A stretch of DNA of 64,000 nucleotides from Alitta virens (GCA_932294295.1 OW028585.1:28814720-28878719), one strand, 5' to 3'. Numbered from the stretch's first letter, positions 23,140 through 34,935 are shown. The notes: generated from the sequence alone by a model not told the origin. Translations and numbers: made by a program.

Positions 23140-23935
23140 AGCTCTACTGGTCTGAAGTTAGTTTTCCAAATGACCAGCTGCAGGCAAATGTAATGATGAG
23201 ATGCTTAGAGTCCACTTCATGTTGAATATTGAGAACCAGCAATACTAGTCTGAGGTTGAGCTTAGATGGTCAGCTTTATCATGCAGAAATGCAGATGTAA
23301 TAATGAGATGTTAAAGCTAGGAGTCCACACCATGTACACATCTAGTCATAGATTGTTTTTAGCCAGTGCTACGTACGTACTGGTCTGAAGTTTATTTTTA
23401 ATTAAAATGACTAGTTGCATTTGCAGACGTAAAGATGAGGTGACAAGGCTTGGAGTCCACACCATATGTTACGAAGGCCTATCAAAGGCTATCATATACA
23501 GTCAAAATACAAATTTGTGAATTAGTGCTACTTTCCGGAAATCTAGAATGACCAGTTGCCAAAGGCAGACGTAATGAAGGATGATGAGGCTTGGGAGTCC
23601 ACTCCACAAGCCCACATTACATATTTACTCCGTAGGTGTGGTTTTTTACCTGCCCAGCACAGAGTACAACATATAACTTCATAATAATACATGTAAAATG
23701 AACACAGACCTTTCTATGTGCGAGTCTTTCTCATTATGCGGTGACTAACCAACATCAAGTCAAATATCTCACCAAATTGGCACTATATCACGCCAACAAC
23801 GAGATCAATGTCTCAACCAGCTGCAGAGGCAGACGTAATGATGAAATGATAAGGTTTGGAGGCCACACCATCTTACACAAACGTTCTTACCAATGGGTGG
23901 GATCTTTATACTTGCCTCAGCATTGACACCCAATA
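23140..23935 (-). mobile_element. Cluster of five SINE B fragments
   Basis: The reverse-orientation 3' half of family B (GACCAGCTGCAGGCA..ATGATGAGAT..GAGTCCACACCATGTT) recurs five times at about 23,150, 23,265, 23,400, 23,550 and 23,815. The last copy extends to TGGGATCTTTATACTTGCCTCAGC. Close spacing suggests local duplication rather than five insertions. Near 24,000-24,085 a related segment of the flank (CCTTTC..TGTATGAGCCTTTCTCAT) is repeated again. Confidence 0.6.
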
Positions 23936-24089
23936 CAATTCAGGCACCTCCAATCAAGAGATCATAAATAGTATACATGTACTTGTATATTGAAGGAAGA
24001 CCTTTCCATGTATGAGCCTTTCTCATCTCAGAGTATTCCAGTCCCCCAAAATGAGCCAAATCACCAAATCTCGCCAACTAGGAAGACTT

Positions 24090-24750
24090 AGGGACCAGAC
24101 AGTGTTTGCCAGGTCAGAGGTGGCGAGTACTGACCCGGCCTACAGAGTCCTCTGTGTGAAGATCCATTAATCAATGACCACGTGACACCACGTGACACCG
24201 TTTGTAATAAATAATGAATAACAAAAGACACATTGTTTTTTCTTTGGTTAGGAATGCAACTGAAGATATAATTTGACAGTGTTTGTATCATTTTACCAGT
24301 AAGCCAATATTTATAAAGGTTGTATGTCTGTAGTCATTCATTAATAACACACCATTTTAAGGTTTACGTTTCTCTGTTGTAGAAGTTTTGTTTTTCTTTT
24401 AATATCTTTAATGTATTTAAGAGCTTATTTACGGTTTAATTGGATAAGTTTGCACCTATTAGTAACATTTAAACAAACCAAGCAAGCAAAAATTACACTA
24501 TATTCAAGTTAATTGTTCCAAATGAACGCAAGTTTACTGTTTACAACACAATTAAGATCCTATCCTATCCTATCCTATCCTATCATGTCCTGTTCTGTCC
24601 TATCCTATTCTATCACGAACTATTCCACACAAAATATTTGTAGTGAATTGTCAATCAGTTTCTGAAAACAATTCTCTCAATTATTTGTATGTCTAGAAAT
24701 ATAATATATTTATATACCATCATTACAATGAACAAAGTAATGGAACCCAA
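24090..24750. other. Gene-free spacer
   Basis: Contains only a short (TATCC)n pentanucleotide tract at about 24,553-24,613. No gene is seen. Confidence 0.5.
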
Positions 24751-24754
24751 TCTT

Positions 24755-26470
24755 TTTAGCACCTCATTATTAAGACCACCTCGCCATTAAGACCACCTCA
24801 CTATTTAGACCATCTCACTATCAAGACCACCTCACTATTAAGACCACCTCACTATCAAGACCACCTCACTATTATAACCACCTCACTATTAAGACCACTT
24901 CACTATTAAGAATACCTCACAATCAAGACCACCTCAATATTAAGACCACTTCACTATTATAAGACCACCTCACTATTAAGACCACCTCACTATTAAGACC
25001 ACCTTACTATTAAGACCATCTCACTATTAAGACCACCTCATTATTAAGACCACCTCACTATTAAGACCACCTCACTATCAAGACCACCTCACTATTAGAA
25101 CCACCTCACTATTAAGACCACTTCACTATTAAGAATACCTCACAATCAAGACCACCTCAATATTAAGACCACTTCACTATTATAAGACCACCTCACTATT
25201 AAGACCACCTCACTATCAAGACCACCTTACTATTAAGACCATCTAACTATAAAGACTATCTCACTATCAAGACCACCTTACTATTAAGACCATCTAACTA
25301 TAAAGACTATCTCACTATCAAGACCACCTCACTATTAAGACCACCTTACTATTAAGACCATCTCACTATTAAGACCACCTCATTATTAAGACCACCTCAC
25401 TATTAAGACCACCTCACTATCAAGACCACCTCACTTTTAGAACCACCTCACTATTAAGACCATTTCACTATTAAGAATACCTCACAATCAAGACCACCTC
25501 AATATTAAGACCACTTCACTATTATAAGACCACCTCACTATTAAGACCACCTCACTATTAAGACCACCTTACTATTAAGACCATCTCACTATTAAGACCA
25601 CCTCATTATTAAGACCACCTCACTATTAAGACCACCTCACTATCAAGACCACCTCACTATTAGAACCACCTCACTATTAAGACCACTTCACTATTAAGAA
25701 TACCTCACAATCAAGACCACCTCAATATTAAGACCACCTCACTATTATAAGACCACCTCACTATTAAGACCACCTCACTATCAAGACCACCTTACTATTA
25801 AGACCACCTCACTATAAAGACTATCTCACTATCAAGACCACCTTACTATTAAGACCACCTCTCTATTAAGACCACCTCACTATCAAGACCACCTTACTAT
25901 TAAGACCATCTCACTATAAAGACTATCTCACTATCAAGACCCCCTTTACTATTAAGACCACCTCACTATTAAGACCACCTCACTTCAATACCACCTCACT
26001 ATTAAGACCACCTCACTATTAAGACCACCTCACTTCAATACCACCTCACTATTAAGACCACCTCACTATTAAGACCACCTCACTTTAATACCACCTCACT
26101 ATTAAGACCACCTCACTATTAAGACCACCTCACTATTAAGACCACCTCACTTTAATACCACCTCACTATTAAGACCACCTCACTATTAAGACCACCTCAC
26201 TATTAAGACCACCTTACTTCAATACCACCTCACTATTAAGACCACCTCACTATTAAGACCACCTCACTATTAGAACCACCTCACTATTAAGACCACCTTA
26301 CTTCAATACCACCTCACTATTAAGACCACCTCACTATTAAGACCACCTTACTTCAATACCACCTCACTATTAAGACCACCTCACTATTAAGACCACCTCA
26401 CTTTAATACCACCTCACTATTAAGACCACCTCACTATTATTAGATCACCTCACTATTAAGACCAGAAATC
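24755..26470 (+). repeat. Large 17-bp minisatellite array with higher-order repeats
   Basis: About 100 units of AAGACCACCTCACTATT. A marker variant (AAGAATACCTCACAATC) recurs at about 24,908, 25,131, 25,473 and 25,696, with spacings near 223, 342 and 223 bp. This indicates duplication of blocks of about 13 units. The last 450 bp carry a second marker (CACTT(C/T)AATACCACCTC) at short intervals. The left edge reads TGGAACCCAATC..AGCACCTC. Confidence 0.95.
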
Positions 26471-26824
26471 TTGCACCAACGTTTAATCATATTCTTAATC
26501 TTACGACTTGTTAATGACAATAAACTTTGAACCTTGAAGAACAGTCTTTCTGACAGTGTCTATGTCTGTCTTTGACAGCATCTTTTATTAACTTTCTGTC
26601 TGTCCATCCTGTCCTCACAGGGACACTCCCCCTCTCAACACATAAATCTACATTCATATAAATTAGATCTGCAAAAGTACTCACTATGGAACATGTCCAA
26701 ATTTTCAATTGCTGTTCTGTCCTCGTGTATGTTAATTCATTCTACAGACATGGAATTTTGATATTGGTTTGAATTTAATGTATTTTAACTTAGACCTTAA
26801 ATACACCGACAGAATTATAATAGA

Positions 26825-27325
26825 CATATCTCGCCATTAAGATGCACCCTTGGTGCAAATTTACTAGTCTTAATGGTGTGGTGGTCTTAACAGAGAGGTG
26901 GTCTTAATAGTGAGATGGTATTAATAGCGAGGTGGTCTTAATAGAGAGGTAAGTTACAGTGGTCAGAATAGAGTTGGTTCCAATTCAAAATGAGTTGAGG
27001 TGGTCTTAATAGACACATAAAATACAATGGTAAGAATACACATTGGACTTTGGCATATATATAACGTGGTGGTCTTACTAGTGAGGTGCTCTCAATAGGA
27101 GGTGGTCTTAAACGTGAGGTAAATATCAGCTGATATACATTGGAACCTACTTTAAAGCCACCTCAATATTAAGACCACCTCACTATTAAGACTACCTCAC
27201 TATTAAGACCACCTCACTATTAAGACCACCTCACTATTAAGACCACCTCCCTATTAAGACCACCTCACTATTAAGACCATCTCATCATTAAGACCACCTC
27301 ACTATTAAGACTACCTCAAAATAAC
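26825..27325. repeat. 17-bp minisatellite units in both orientations
   Basis: Reverse-orientation diverged units lie at about 26,860-27,120. Forward units start at about 27,150 after a head reading ACATTGGAACCTACTTTAAA. The orientation switch lies near 27,130. Confidence 0.85.
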
Positions 27326-27329
27326 TACT

Positions 27330-27740
27330 AGGACTAAAAATTTCAATAACATTTCTTGTCTCTTAAACCCCTGACAATCTTAAGCATAAACATATGTTGA
27401 AAGATTTAAATCACTAAAAAACACAAAAGAAAAAAAAACTTTGAAATACCTAACATATTCTTAGTGTTGTAATACACACCTATATCTCCATGTGCAGTCT
27501 TAAAAATGTGCTCTATTGTAAAATGAAAGAATTAATACATCAATGTCAGACTTACCAGAGTTGAAAAACTGTGTAAAATTGAATTTGGACAAGCTCTCTT
27601 TGTTGTAATGTGTTTTACGCTGCGGTGTTAGAAATGAATAATTTCAGGGAGAAATCGTTTACTATTGTTGGGGTGAAAAAAAGGTGTAACAAAGACCTTA
27701 AGGTAAAAAATACCTCACCATTAAGAACACCTTAGGGGCA
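27330..27740. other. Gene-free spacer
   Basis: AT-rich; no gene or repeat recognised. Confidence 0.5.
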
Positions 27741-27744
27741 AATT

Positions 27745-28315
27745 TGAAAGTGAGGTGGTCTTCATAGTGAGATAGTCTTAACAGAAAGTTGGTCTTGAGA
27801 GGTTTTAAAGGTTAGGGAGGTGGTCATAATTGTGAGGTGATCTTAATAGTGAGGTGGTCTTGATAGTGAGGTGGTCTTAATAGTAAGGTGGTCTTAATAG
27901 TGAGGTGGTCTAAATTGTGAGGTGGTCTTCATGGTTAGGTGGTCTTAATAGTGAGGTGGTCCTAATAATAAGTTGGTCTTAATAGTGAGATGGTCTTAAT
28001 AGTGAGGTGATCTTAAATAGTGAGGTGGTCTTAATAGTGAGGTGGTATTAATAGTGAGGTGGTCTTAAATAGTGAGGTGGTCTTAATAGTGAGGTGGTAT
28101 TAATAGTGAGGTGGTCATAATAGTGAGGTGGTCTTAATAGTGAGGTGGTCATAATTGTGAGGTGATATTAATAGTGAGGTGGTATTAATAGTGAGGTAGT
28201 CTTAATAGTAAGGTGGTCTTAATAGTGAGGTGGTCTAAATTGTGAGGTGGTCTTCATGGTTAGGTGGTCTTAATAGTGAGGTGGTCTTAATAGCGAGGTG
28301 GTCTTAATGTACATA
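27745..28315 (-). repeat. 17-bp minisatellite array, reverse orientation, left part
   Basis: About 33 units of AATAGTGAGGTGGTCTT. Larger duplicated blocks are visible (the GTAAGGTGG..TCTAAATTGTG..TTCATGGTTAGG order appears near 27,890 and 28,205). The array resumes at 29,352-29,400 after the LINE insertion. Confidence 0.92.
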
Positions 28316-29351
28316 TGTCTTTTATTCGACAGTTTCATGTCATTCATGACATATGTGTCACAATGTAAACAGAAAATACAAAGAAAATGACATACAATAA
28401 CAATTAAAGAATAATAGAAAAGTAATAAATAAAACTAGGTTCCAGCTATGATAAAGATTTGTTACAATACAATAGCATCATAATAATGTAAAGTTTTCAA
28501 TGTGAAGTTTAATCTTGTTATATCTATATATATATAAATCGTACAGCATTATCCATAGCAAATGATCTAACACATAGGTAATTAAAAGGAATGTATATAC
28601 ATGAATGTAAAAATATACAAGATCAAAGATATGGTATACAAATGTTTATAATGCAGAGACTCTCAGAATGATGGTCAACATGTTTAATGCCAGACGATGG
28701 ATGATGACTCAAACGTTTATTAGGCATTAACATTTACCAGAAATTTTCCAAGGGATTTAACAGCTCTTTTGATTTCATGATGGTCTTAAATCTATCTTCA
28801 TTGTTTAGTTGCTCAAAATTATCTATGTAATCAGTAGCTACTTTAAGGAGTACCTCACGACTAAGTTTATTATGCGGACATACTATGAGACAATGTTTTT
28901 CATCTTCAATTTCATGCATATTGCATTTCAGGCATAGCCTCTCAACTGCTGGCAATATGGGATTTTCATGTCTACCTGTTTCAATACGCAAATTATGTGA
29001 GCTTACTCTAAATCTGGAGATTTTATTATACGTTTTTCTGCTTAGGTTTAATAAGAGATAAGGTTCTAGTCTATAATCAGTCTTGAAGAGTTTATAGGTT
29101 CTAAGTTTTGGCTGTAACGTGGAATCATTTATTTCAGCTAATATAGTTTCCTGACATTTATCATAAATTTTAGATTTGAATGTTTTAATAATGGATTCTA
29201 GCTCATTATTAACAAGTCTTAAATGGTCTCTTTGCGGATAATGTTCATTGAGTATATGAATAATTTTTGCAACCCAAGCGTCATTACCAGAAGTTTTAAA
29301 TCTCTTTTTGCTCGTTGAAACATTTTTTAAGAATATTATTAGCTGGCAGTT
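28316..29351 (-). pseudogene. LINE 3' fragment inserted in minisatellite
   Basis: On the minus strand a frame stays open from 29,351 to the stop at 28,734 (about 205 codons). It contains KLRTYKLFKTDYRLEPYLLL and NLRIETGRHENP, then a C-terminal zinc-finger-like CLKCNMHEIEDEKHCLIVCP (28,868-28,927). This order is typical of LINE ORF C-termini. A 400-bp 3' UTR follows, ending GAATAAAAGACATATG. Both edges are minisatellite units sharing TTAAT, so this is a 5'-truncated insertion with a short target duplication. The coding part is open, so the insertion may be fairly young. Confidence 0.85.
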
Positions 29352-29400
29352 TTTAATAGTGAGGTGGTCTTCATATTGAGGTGGTCTAAATTGTGAGGTT
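29352..29400 (-). repeat. 17-bp minisatellite array, right part
   Basis: Three units (TTAATAGTGAGGTGGTCTTC...) continue the array that ends at 28,315 on the other side of the LINE. Confidence 0.85.
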
Positions 29401-29742
29401 CATTGTGTACACGTACTTCGATCTTCATATCTGACATAAATAACAACCGCACTATTACGGCCAGACTACAAATTAACACAAATGGTCATTATCGCTGGGG
29501 TTGCTCTGCACTTAATACCACAAAAAAATACCAAGGAAGTCTCCCTAAGAGTTCAGACTTCCTCTTAACCATATTGTGATTGTAATTTGATTAGAGTTCG
29601 AACTGGATACTCCGAGCAATTCAGGAAAAGATTAGATGCATGTCGTAGGAGATGATAAAATTGAAAGAATGGTGAAAAATTACATCTCCAATTCGACCAA
29701 GCTGTTCTAAGACTATTAGAAGGAGATAAATTATTATACACA

Positions 29743-29995
29743 AACAGTGGAGCCCAAAGTTAAGACCACCTCAATGTTGAGACCACTTCACTATTAAGAC
29801 CACCTCACTATTAATACCACCTCACTATTAAGACCCCCTCACTAATAAGTCCACCTCACTATTAAGACCACCTCACGATTAAGACTACCTCACTATTAAG
29901 ACTACCTCACTATTAAAACCACCTCACTATAAAGACCACCTCACTATTAAGACTAGGATTACCCCTAAATTGAGATTAGATTCAGTGATTCCCAA
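29743..29995 (+). repeat. 17-bp minisatellite array with conserved head
   Basis: Begins ACAGTGGAGCCCAAAGTTAA, holds about 11 units and ends with TTCAGTGATTCCC. That tail also occurs at 45,167 after the array at 44.6 kb. Confidence 0.85.
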
Positions 29996-30009
29996 GCAGT
30001 CATCAAATT

Positions 30010-30337
30010 CAATAGGGGATTTGCACGGAAGTTTCTTGATATTTCCACGGGGTGGCTACGACCGAATACTGCCATTCAATTGTCTGGAAAAGTTCCCGCC
30101 CTTCACTGTGATTGGCTGAAGCAAAGTGCATCCTAGGAGCAGTATTTTTAGTTGCATTTTAATGTATATTTAACATCTTATCATTTAGTTGGTATCCGTT
30201 ATTTCCCTGAGAAAATTATATTATGGAATCAGTTAGGTATGACCTACTATGTCTGAAAAGCAAAATGAGTAAGAAGAGGAGAGGAAAGACTTACGTCTTG
30301 CTGAATTCAGGGCTGCCCAGTGAAAAGACTCTATTGA
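30010..30337 (-). mobile_element. MITE family D, copy 1
   Basis: Reverse-orientation copy of the about 320-bp element also found at 36,450, 38,166 and 50,552. It carries the shared blocks TTCCCGCCCT..TGATTGGCTGAAGCAAAG and TCTGAAAAGCAAAATGAGTA. The ends resemble AATAGAGTCTTTTCAC and AATAGTGGATTTTCAC as imperfect terminal inverted repeats. Confidence 0.8.
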
Positions 30338-30559
30338 TAAAAACCCAAATTCATAAATTGCTGTGAGCCAGCCAATCAGACTGCTTTATTCTCATCCAGC
30401 ATGGATGTACGTTTCAATGCAGCAGAGTATATTGGACAGCTCTTAAGTATATTTCACCTAAGTCAATATAACTTTCCTCATCCCTTAAAACTCTATGTTG
30501 GATTCCACTATTGTTATACTGTTTACAGATGCAACCTTTGGGGCTACTTTTAAGCTGGC

Positions 30560-30826
30560 CAATCTAGAGTCTTTCTCAACTCCCTGGGTTGTATTCAGCC
30601 TGGAACACATGGTTAACGCAGGGGCTTAAGAGCTCACACCAGCGCCATGCCTGTGGGTGCATAATACGAAAAACACATTGCACCTGGGTAGGTTGAGAAA
30701 GTGGTGTTGATGTCAATTTGAAGTGGATTTGCCCAACTCCTCCATGCCATGGTTGGGATTTTGAACCTGCAACCTCATGATTAGCAGGTGAACACCTTGA
30801 CCACTAGACCAAGGCATAAATAACTC
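30560..30826 (-). mobile_element. SINE-like family C, best copy
   Basis: Minus strand: a tRNA-like head with A box TGGTCTAGTGGTCAAGG and B box GGTTGCAGGTTCAAAATCC, then a body with CTCAACCTACCCAGGTGC. The end reads CCCAGGGAGTTGAGAAAGAC. The tRNA-like pol III boxes support a SINE origin. Related copies lie at 11.1, 21.1 and 37.6 kb. Confidence 0.75.
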
Positions 30827-30839
30827 CTACAGAAGCAAA

Positions 30840-31700
30840 GTTTCAAATTATGCAAAGATTAGATAGAAAATAACAAATATAAAGCTGCATTGTTTGTCAA
30901 ATTACAATTTTTCTGAAAATTCATCAAATAGTCGAAAATAACCTTATTCAATTTCAAAGGCACACTAAATATGTGTGAACTAATGATTCTATCAGGCATT
31001 AATTACAAAAAAATATCATGCATTGAGAGAAAATCCAGACCAAAACATTGTAAACGCAATGGATTTGGCATTAGCATCCATTGTTTGGTATTGTGAAGTC
31101 ATCACTTGGTTTGTTTACATAGTGAGTTATTAATGGCATGAAAAACTATTTATTTATTTATTGTAACTTTATTGTACATTCTTGTGCACAAATAAGTCTG
31201 TAATGGTAAAAAAATATCATGAAACAAGAAGATAGCTGGTTTATAAAATTATTTGAATGTACTAAATCTGGAGTCAAACCAGCTTTTAACTTTAGTGCTG
31301 TGAGTATAAATAAAGTAAAAAAATTCACTCAGGAACATTCAACTTTGCCAAGCTTACTGAATATGAAATAAGAATAGTTCATTTTGTTAACGTTACAATT
31401 GCATTTATGTCCAATTTATAAATCGTTGGCGTTCAAAAGCACTCCAGAAGTCATCAAAAATTCTTCACAAATCTCAAAAGCTCTCAATGACCTTCTCTCA
31501 ATGACCTTTGACTGCACACTTCATGAAAAGTAGTGAATGCCAGATTTATTCAAAGCATTGAAAAGTATTGAGAGAATTTTTATGACCATACCGACACCAG
31601 TATGAATGCAGTTTTCCATGTCAAAGCAAAGAGCATTTTTAATGTTTAACCATAAATTGAATCATAATAACACAGATATATATATATATTTCACCCAATT
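30840..31700. other. Gene-free spacer
   Basis: No defended frame. AT-rich, with one (ATTT)n tract near 31,150. Confidence 0.5.
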
Positions 31701-31714
31701 TTTAAAGATTATAC

Positions 31715-32260
31715 ATCAGAGTATCTGGTTTTACTAGAAAAAGCTAATAAATGTACTATGTATGACCATGGAATTAGACATTTGGCAACTAGTGTTTATA
31801 AAATCATGAATGGATGAAGCCAATGGCTATTGATTTTTATAAAGTCAAAAAGAATGAATTGCCTAAGGAATGGTTCAAAATTAGAAAGACCAAGTTTATG
31901 TACAAAATATGGGTTACACTCGTCAAGGTGGTGGTGGGTGGATTAGGGCTTTGCATCCTGTATTTCTGCCCCTGATGGGCTAATTAGGACAGTAGCAATG
32001 AGATAAAGGATGAAACAGCCACCCAACTTAGGCTCGACCGGGAATCGAAAACCCGGGACCCAGCGGTTGGAAGCCCAGCATGCTACCACTGAACTAGGCC
32101 CCCCACTCACTCTTTAAGGTATGAACAATAATGAAGGTGTTGTGATATAGTAGTAATTACCCATTCTTGCTCAAGAAGCACTAAGTCTTGAGGTTTTTAA
32201 GCAAATTTAAAAAAAAATTGAAACCAAATGCCATAGTTTTACTGTTATTTTAAATTTGTT
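31715..32260 (+). pseudogene. LINE C-terminal fragment, split by a SINE
   Basis: Left part: MYDHGIRHLATSVYKIMNG, then (with shifts) a KEWFKIRKTKF / KYGLHSSR segment up to 31,929. Right part after 32,108: RYEQ..., then LPILAQEALSLEVFKQI near 32,160-32,210. The order (RHL..VYKI-N, YGLHS-RY, AL-L-VFK) matches LINE ORF C-termini. It has multiple stops and frameshifts. Confidence 0.75.
31930..32107 (-). mobile_element. SINE family A, copy 1
   Basis: Minus strand: GGGGGGCCTAGTTCAGTGGT (A box), a B-box region CCGGGTTTTCGATTCCCGG, then GAGCCTAAGTTGGGTGGCTG and a body ending CCACC. It is flanked by CACTCGTCAAGGT (31,917-31,929) and CACTCTTTAAGGT (32,108-32,120), a 13-bp target duplication with two mismatches. 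Confidence 0.88.
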
Positions 32261-32369
32261 ATGTTTTATTTCGGCGGTGAAAAGACTTTTATCACTTTTG
32301 ATTTTTGCTTGTAATTTAATCCGACTTTAAATAAGGTTTTTTTATTCATTATTCTTTAAATACTATAAT

Positions 32370-32705
32370 GGTATATACAGCTGTACTTCTCCAAATAATG
32401 ACAAATACAGCTGTGCTTCTCCACATACTACATATACAGCTGTACTTCTCCAAATTATTATATATACAGCTGTACTTTCCCAAATACTAATGACATATAC
32501 AGCTGTACTTCTCCAAATTATGATGTATACAGCTGTACTTCTCCAAATTATGATTGATACAGATGTACTTCTCCAAATACTAATTACATATACAGCTGTA
32601 CTTCTCCAAATAATGATGTATACAGCTGTACTTCTCCAAATAATGATGTACACAGCTGTACTACTCAAAATACTAATGACGTATGCCACTGTACTTCCTC
32701 AAACA
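32370..32705. repeat. About 30-33-bp minisatellite
   Basis: About 11 copies of TATACAGCTGTACTTCTCCA plus AA(T)TA-rich linkers. Each unit holds the palindrome ACAGCTGT. Long frames on both strands are artefacts. Confidence 0.9.
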
Positions 32706-32987
32706 AATCAAATATATATATCAAAACCTGGCTACAACGAATGTGTCAGAATCTCTAACTAGATTAAGATATGATACCACATAAAAGGTTAATTTCACTC
32801 ACCCCTGGCTTGTAAACGGGCACTTAATCCTTGGACTGGTTGACCTTGAGAAATCCTGAGGAGGTTTAAAAAGGATATTAAGCAGATCCTGAAAAATAAG
32901 AAAAAACATTTTTGCTTGATTAAGGAAAATTACATTGTTTTAACTGAACTTTCATTATTATAAGTGGGCTCGTTATACAATATATAT

Positions 32988-34614
32988 ACAGTTAGATTCA
33001 TAAAATATGGTTGACTCTAGACAGCTGTAGCAACCTATTCCTGGCTGTAGCAACCTATTCCTGGCTGTAGCTATAACTGGCTAAAGCCAGCCACTTCTGT
33101 CTACTCCTAGCTTATAGTCGGCTTACACCTACCCAAACTGAAAAAATATAAACCTAAGTAAATGTAAAAATAAATTCATCAAATATATCATGTATGTACA
33201 ATAGACATACATCCTTTTAGCAAAAAATTACATTTATGTTAGAAATGTATCTAATATATCATAAAATATTAAGATTGGCTTTGAGTAGCTAGAATAGCCA
33301 GACAGTTCCGTTTAGTGGCAGGTAGATTGTATCGTAGAAGTTCTCTAGCTTAGTCTCGGCTTAATTTGACAGCAAAAGTTGTCTAGCTTTGTCTAGGTTC
33401 AATTTGACAGCAGAAGTTCTCTAGTTTTGTCTGGGCTTAATTTGACAGCAGAAGTTCTCTAGCTTTGTCTGGGCTTAATTTGACAGCAGAAGTTCTCTAG
33501 CTTTGTCTGGGCTTAATTTGACAGCAGAAGTTCTCTAGCTTTGTCTGGGCTTAATTTGACAGCAGAAGTTCTCTAGCTTTGTCTGGGCTTAATTTGACAG
33601 CAGAAGTTTTCTAGCTTTGTCTGGGCTCAATTTGACAGCAGAAGTTCTCTAGCTTTGTCTGGGCTCAATTTGACAGCAGAAGTTCTCTAGCTTTGTCTGG
33701 GCTCAATTTGACAGAAGAAGTTCTCTAGCTTTGTCTGGGCTCAATTTGACAGCAGAAGTTCTCTAGCTTTGTCTGGGCTTAATTTGACAGCAGAAGTTCT
33801 CTAGCTTTGTCTGGGCTTAATTTGACAGCAGAAGTTCTCTAGCTTTGTCTGGGCTAAATTTGACAGCAGAAGTTCTCTAGCTTTGTCTGGGCTCAATTTG
33901 ACAGCAAAAGTTGTCTAGCTTTGTCTAGGTTCAATTTGACAGCAGAAGTTCTCTAGCTTTGTCTAGTCTTAATTTGACAGCCGAAGTTCTCTAGCTTTGT
34001 CTAGTCTTAATTTGACAGCAGAAGTTCTCTAGCTTTGTCTGGGCTTAATTTGACAGCAGAAGTTCTCTAGCTTTGTCTGGGCTTAATTTGACAGCAGAAG
34101 TTCTCTAGCTTTGTCTGGGCTTAATTTGACAGCCGAAGTTCTCTAGCTTTGTCTAGTCTTAATTTGACAGAAGAAGTTCTCTAGCTTTGTCTGGGCTCAA
34201 TTTGACAGCAAAAGTTCTCTAGCTTTGTCTAGGTTCAATTTGACAGCCGAAGTTCTCTAGCTTTGTCTAGTCTTAATTTGACAGCCGAAGTTCTCTAGCT
34301 TTGTCTCGTCTTAATTTGACAGCAGAAGTTCTCTAGCTTTGTCTGGGCTTAATTTGACAGCAGAAGTTCTCTAGCTTTGTCTGGGCTTAATTTGACAGCA
34401 GAAGTTCTCTAGCTTTGTCTGGGCTCAATTTGACAGCAGAAGTTCTCTAGCTTTGTCTGGGCTCAATTTGACAGCAGAAGTTCTCTAGCTTTGTCTGGGC
34501 TTAATTTGACAGCAGAAGTTCTCTAGCTTTGTCTAGTCTTAATTTGACAGCAGAAGTTATCTAGCTTTGTCTAGGCCTAATATGACAGGTCGTTTTTTTT
34601 ATAAAACTAGCTGT
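32988..34614. mobile_element. MITE family I copy with amplified 38-bp core
   Basis: The left end TACAGTTAGATTCATAAAAT and the right end TTTATAAAACTAGCTGT match the terminal inverted repeats of the compact copy at 37,856-38,115. The left interior also aligns in order: GGCTAAAGCCAGC-ACTTCTGTC, TCGGCTTACA, AATATAAACCT and TTGAGTAGC. The right-hand interior is replaced by the 38-bp array listed separately. Confidence 0.85.
33340..34580. repeat. 38-bp minisatellite inside MITE I
   Basis: About 32 copies of GACAGCAGAAGTTCTCTAGC followed by TTTGTCTGGGCTTAATTT. Variants (CTGGGCT(T/C)AA, CTAGTCTTAA, CAGCCGAAG) are clustered, indicating block duplications. The compact copy at 37,856 has one unit-like segment (AGCTTTGTCTAGTTTCAATT) at the matching place. 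Confidence 0.95.
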
Positions 34615-34699
34615 TCATGGGTCTCTCCGTACTGAGGATTGGGCTGCAGCTCATTATGGCAAGTTTTATTTTTTTCAGATCGAGTATTCTTCCCGAGCA

Positions 34700-34935
34700 C
34701 CTAGCTCTCAGCTGGATGTTGATCGCATGGGATGTTTAATCGGCAGTACATCGTACTCTGCGAGTCTGTGTCTACGCAAGTACATAACCCCCCTGGGGGC
34801 CCACCCATGGGGTAAAACTGTAAATGTGTCACACGGTGTATGTAGACGCAAAGCAGCTATATCATCTCATCATTACTTCTGCTTGAAACTGACCATATAA
34901 GTTGACTAAGCTTCTGACCAGTAGGTTTTATACCA
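34700..34935 (+). mobile_element. SINE-like family B, copy 6
   Basis: AGCTCTCAGCTGGATGTTGA, CCCACCCATGGGGTAAA, ATCATCTCATCATTACTTCT and GACCATATAAGTTGACTAAG-CTTCTGACCAGTAGG lie in family order. An extra CCCCCCTGGGGG segment is inserted before CCCACCC. Confidence 0.7.

Noticed and set aside
32363..32762. Open frames on both strands across the TATACAGCTGTACTTCTCCA array
   Set aside because: Both strands are open because of unit composition; the repeats explain them fully.
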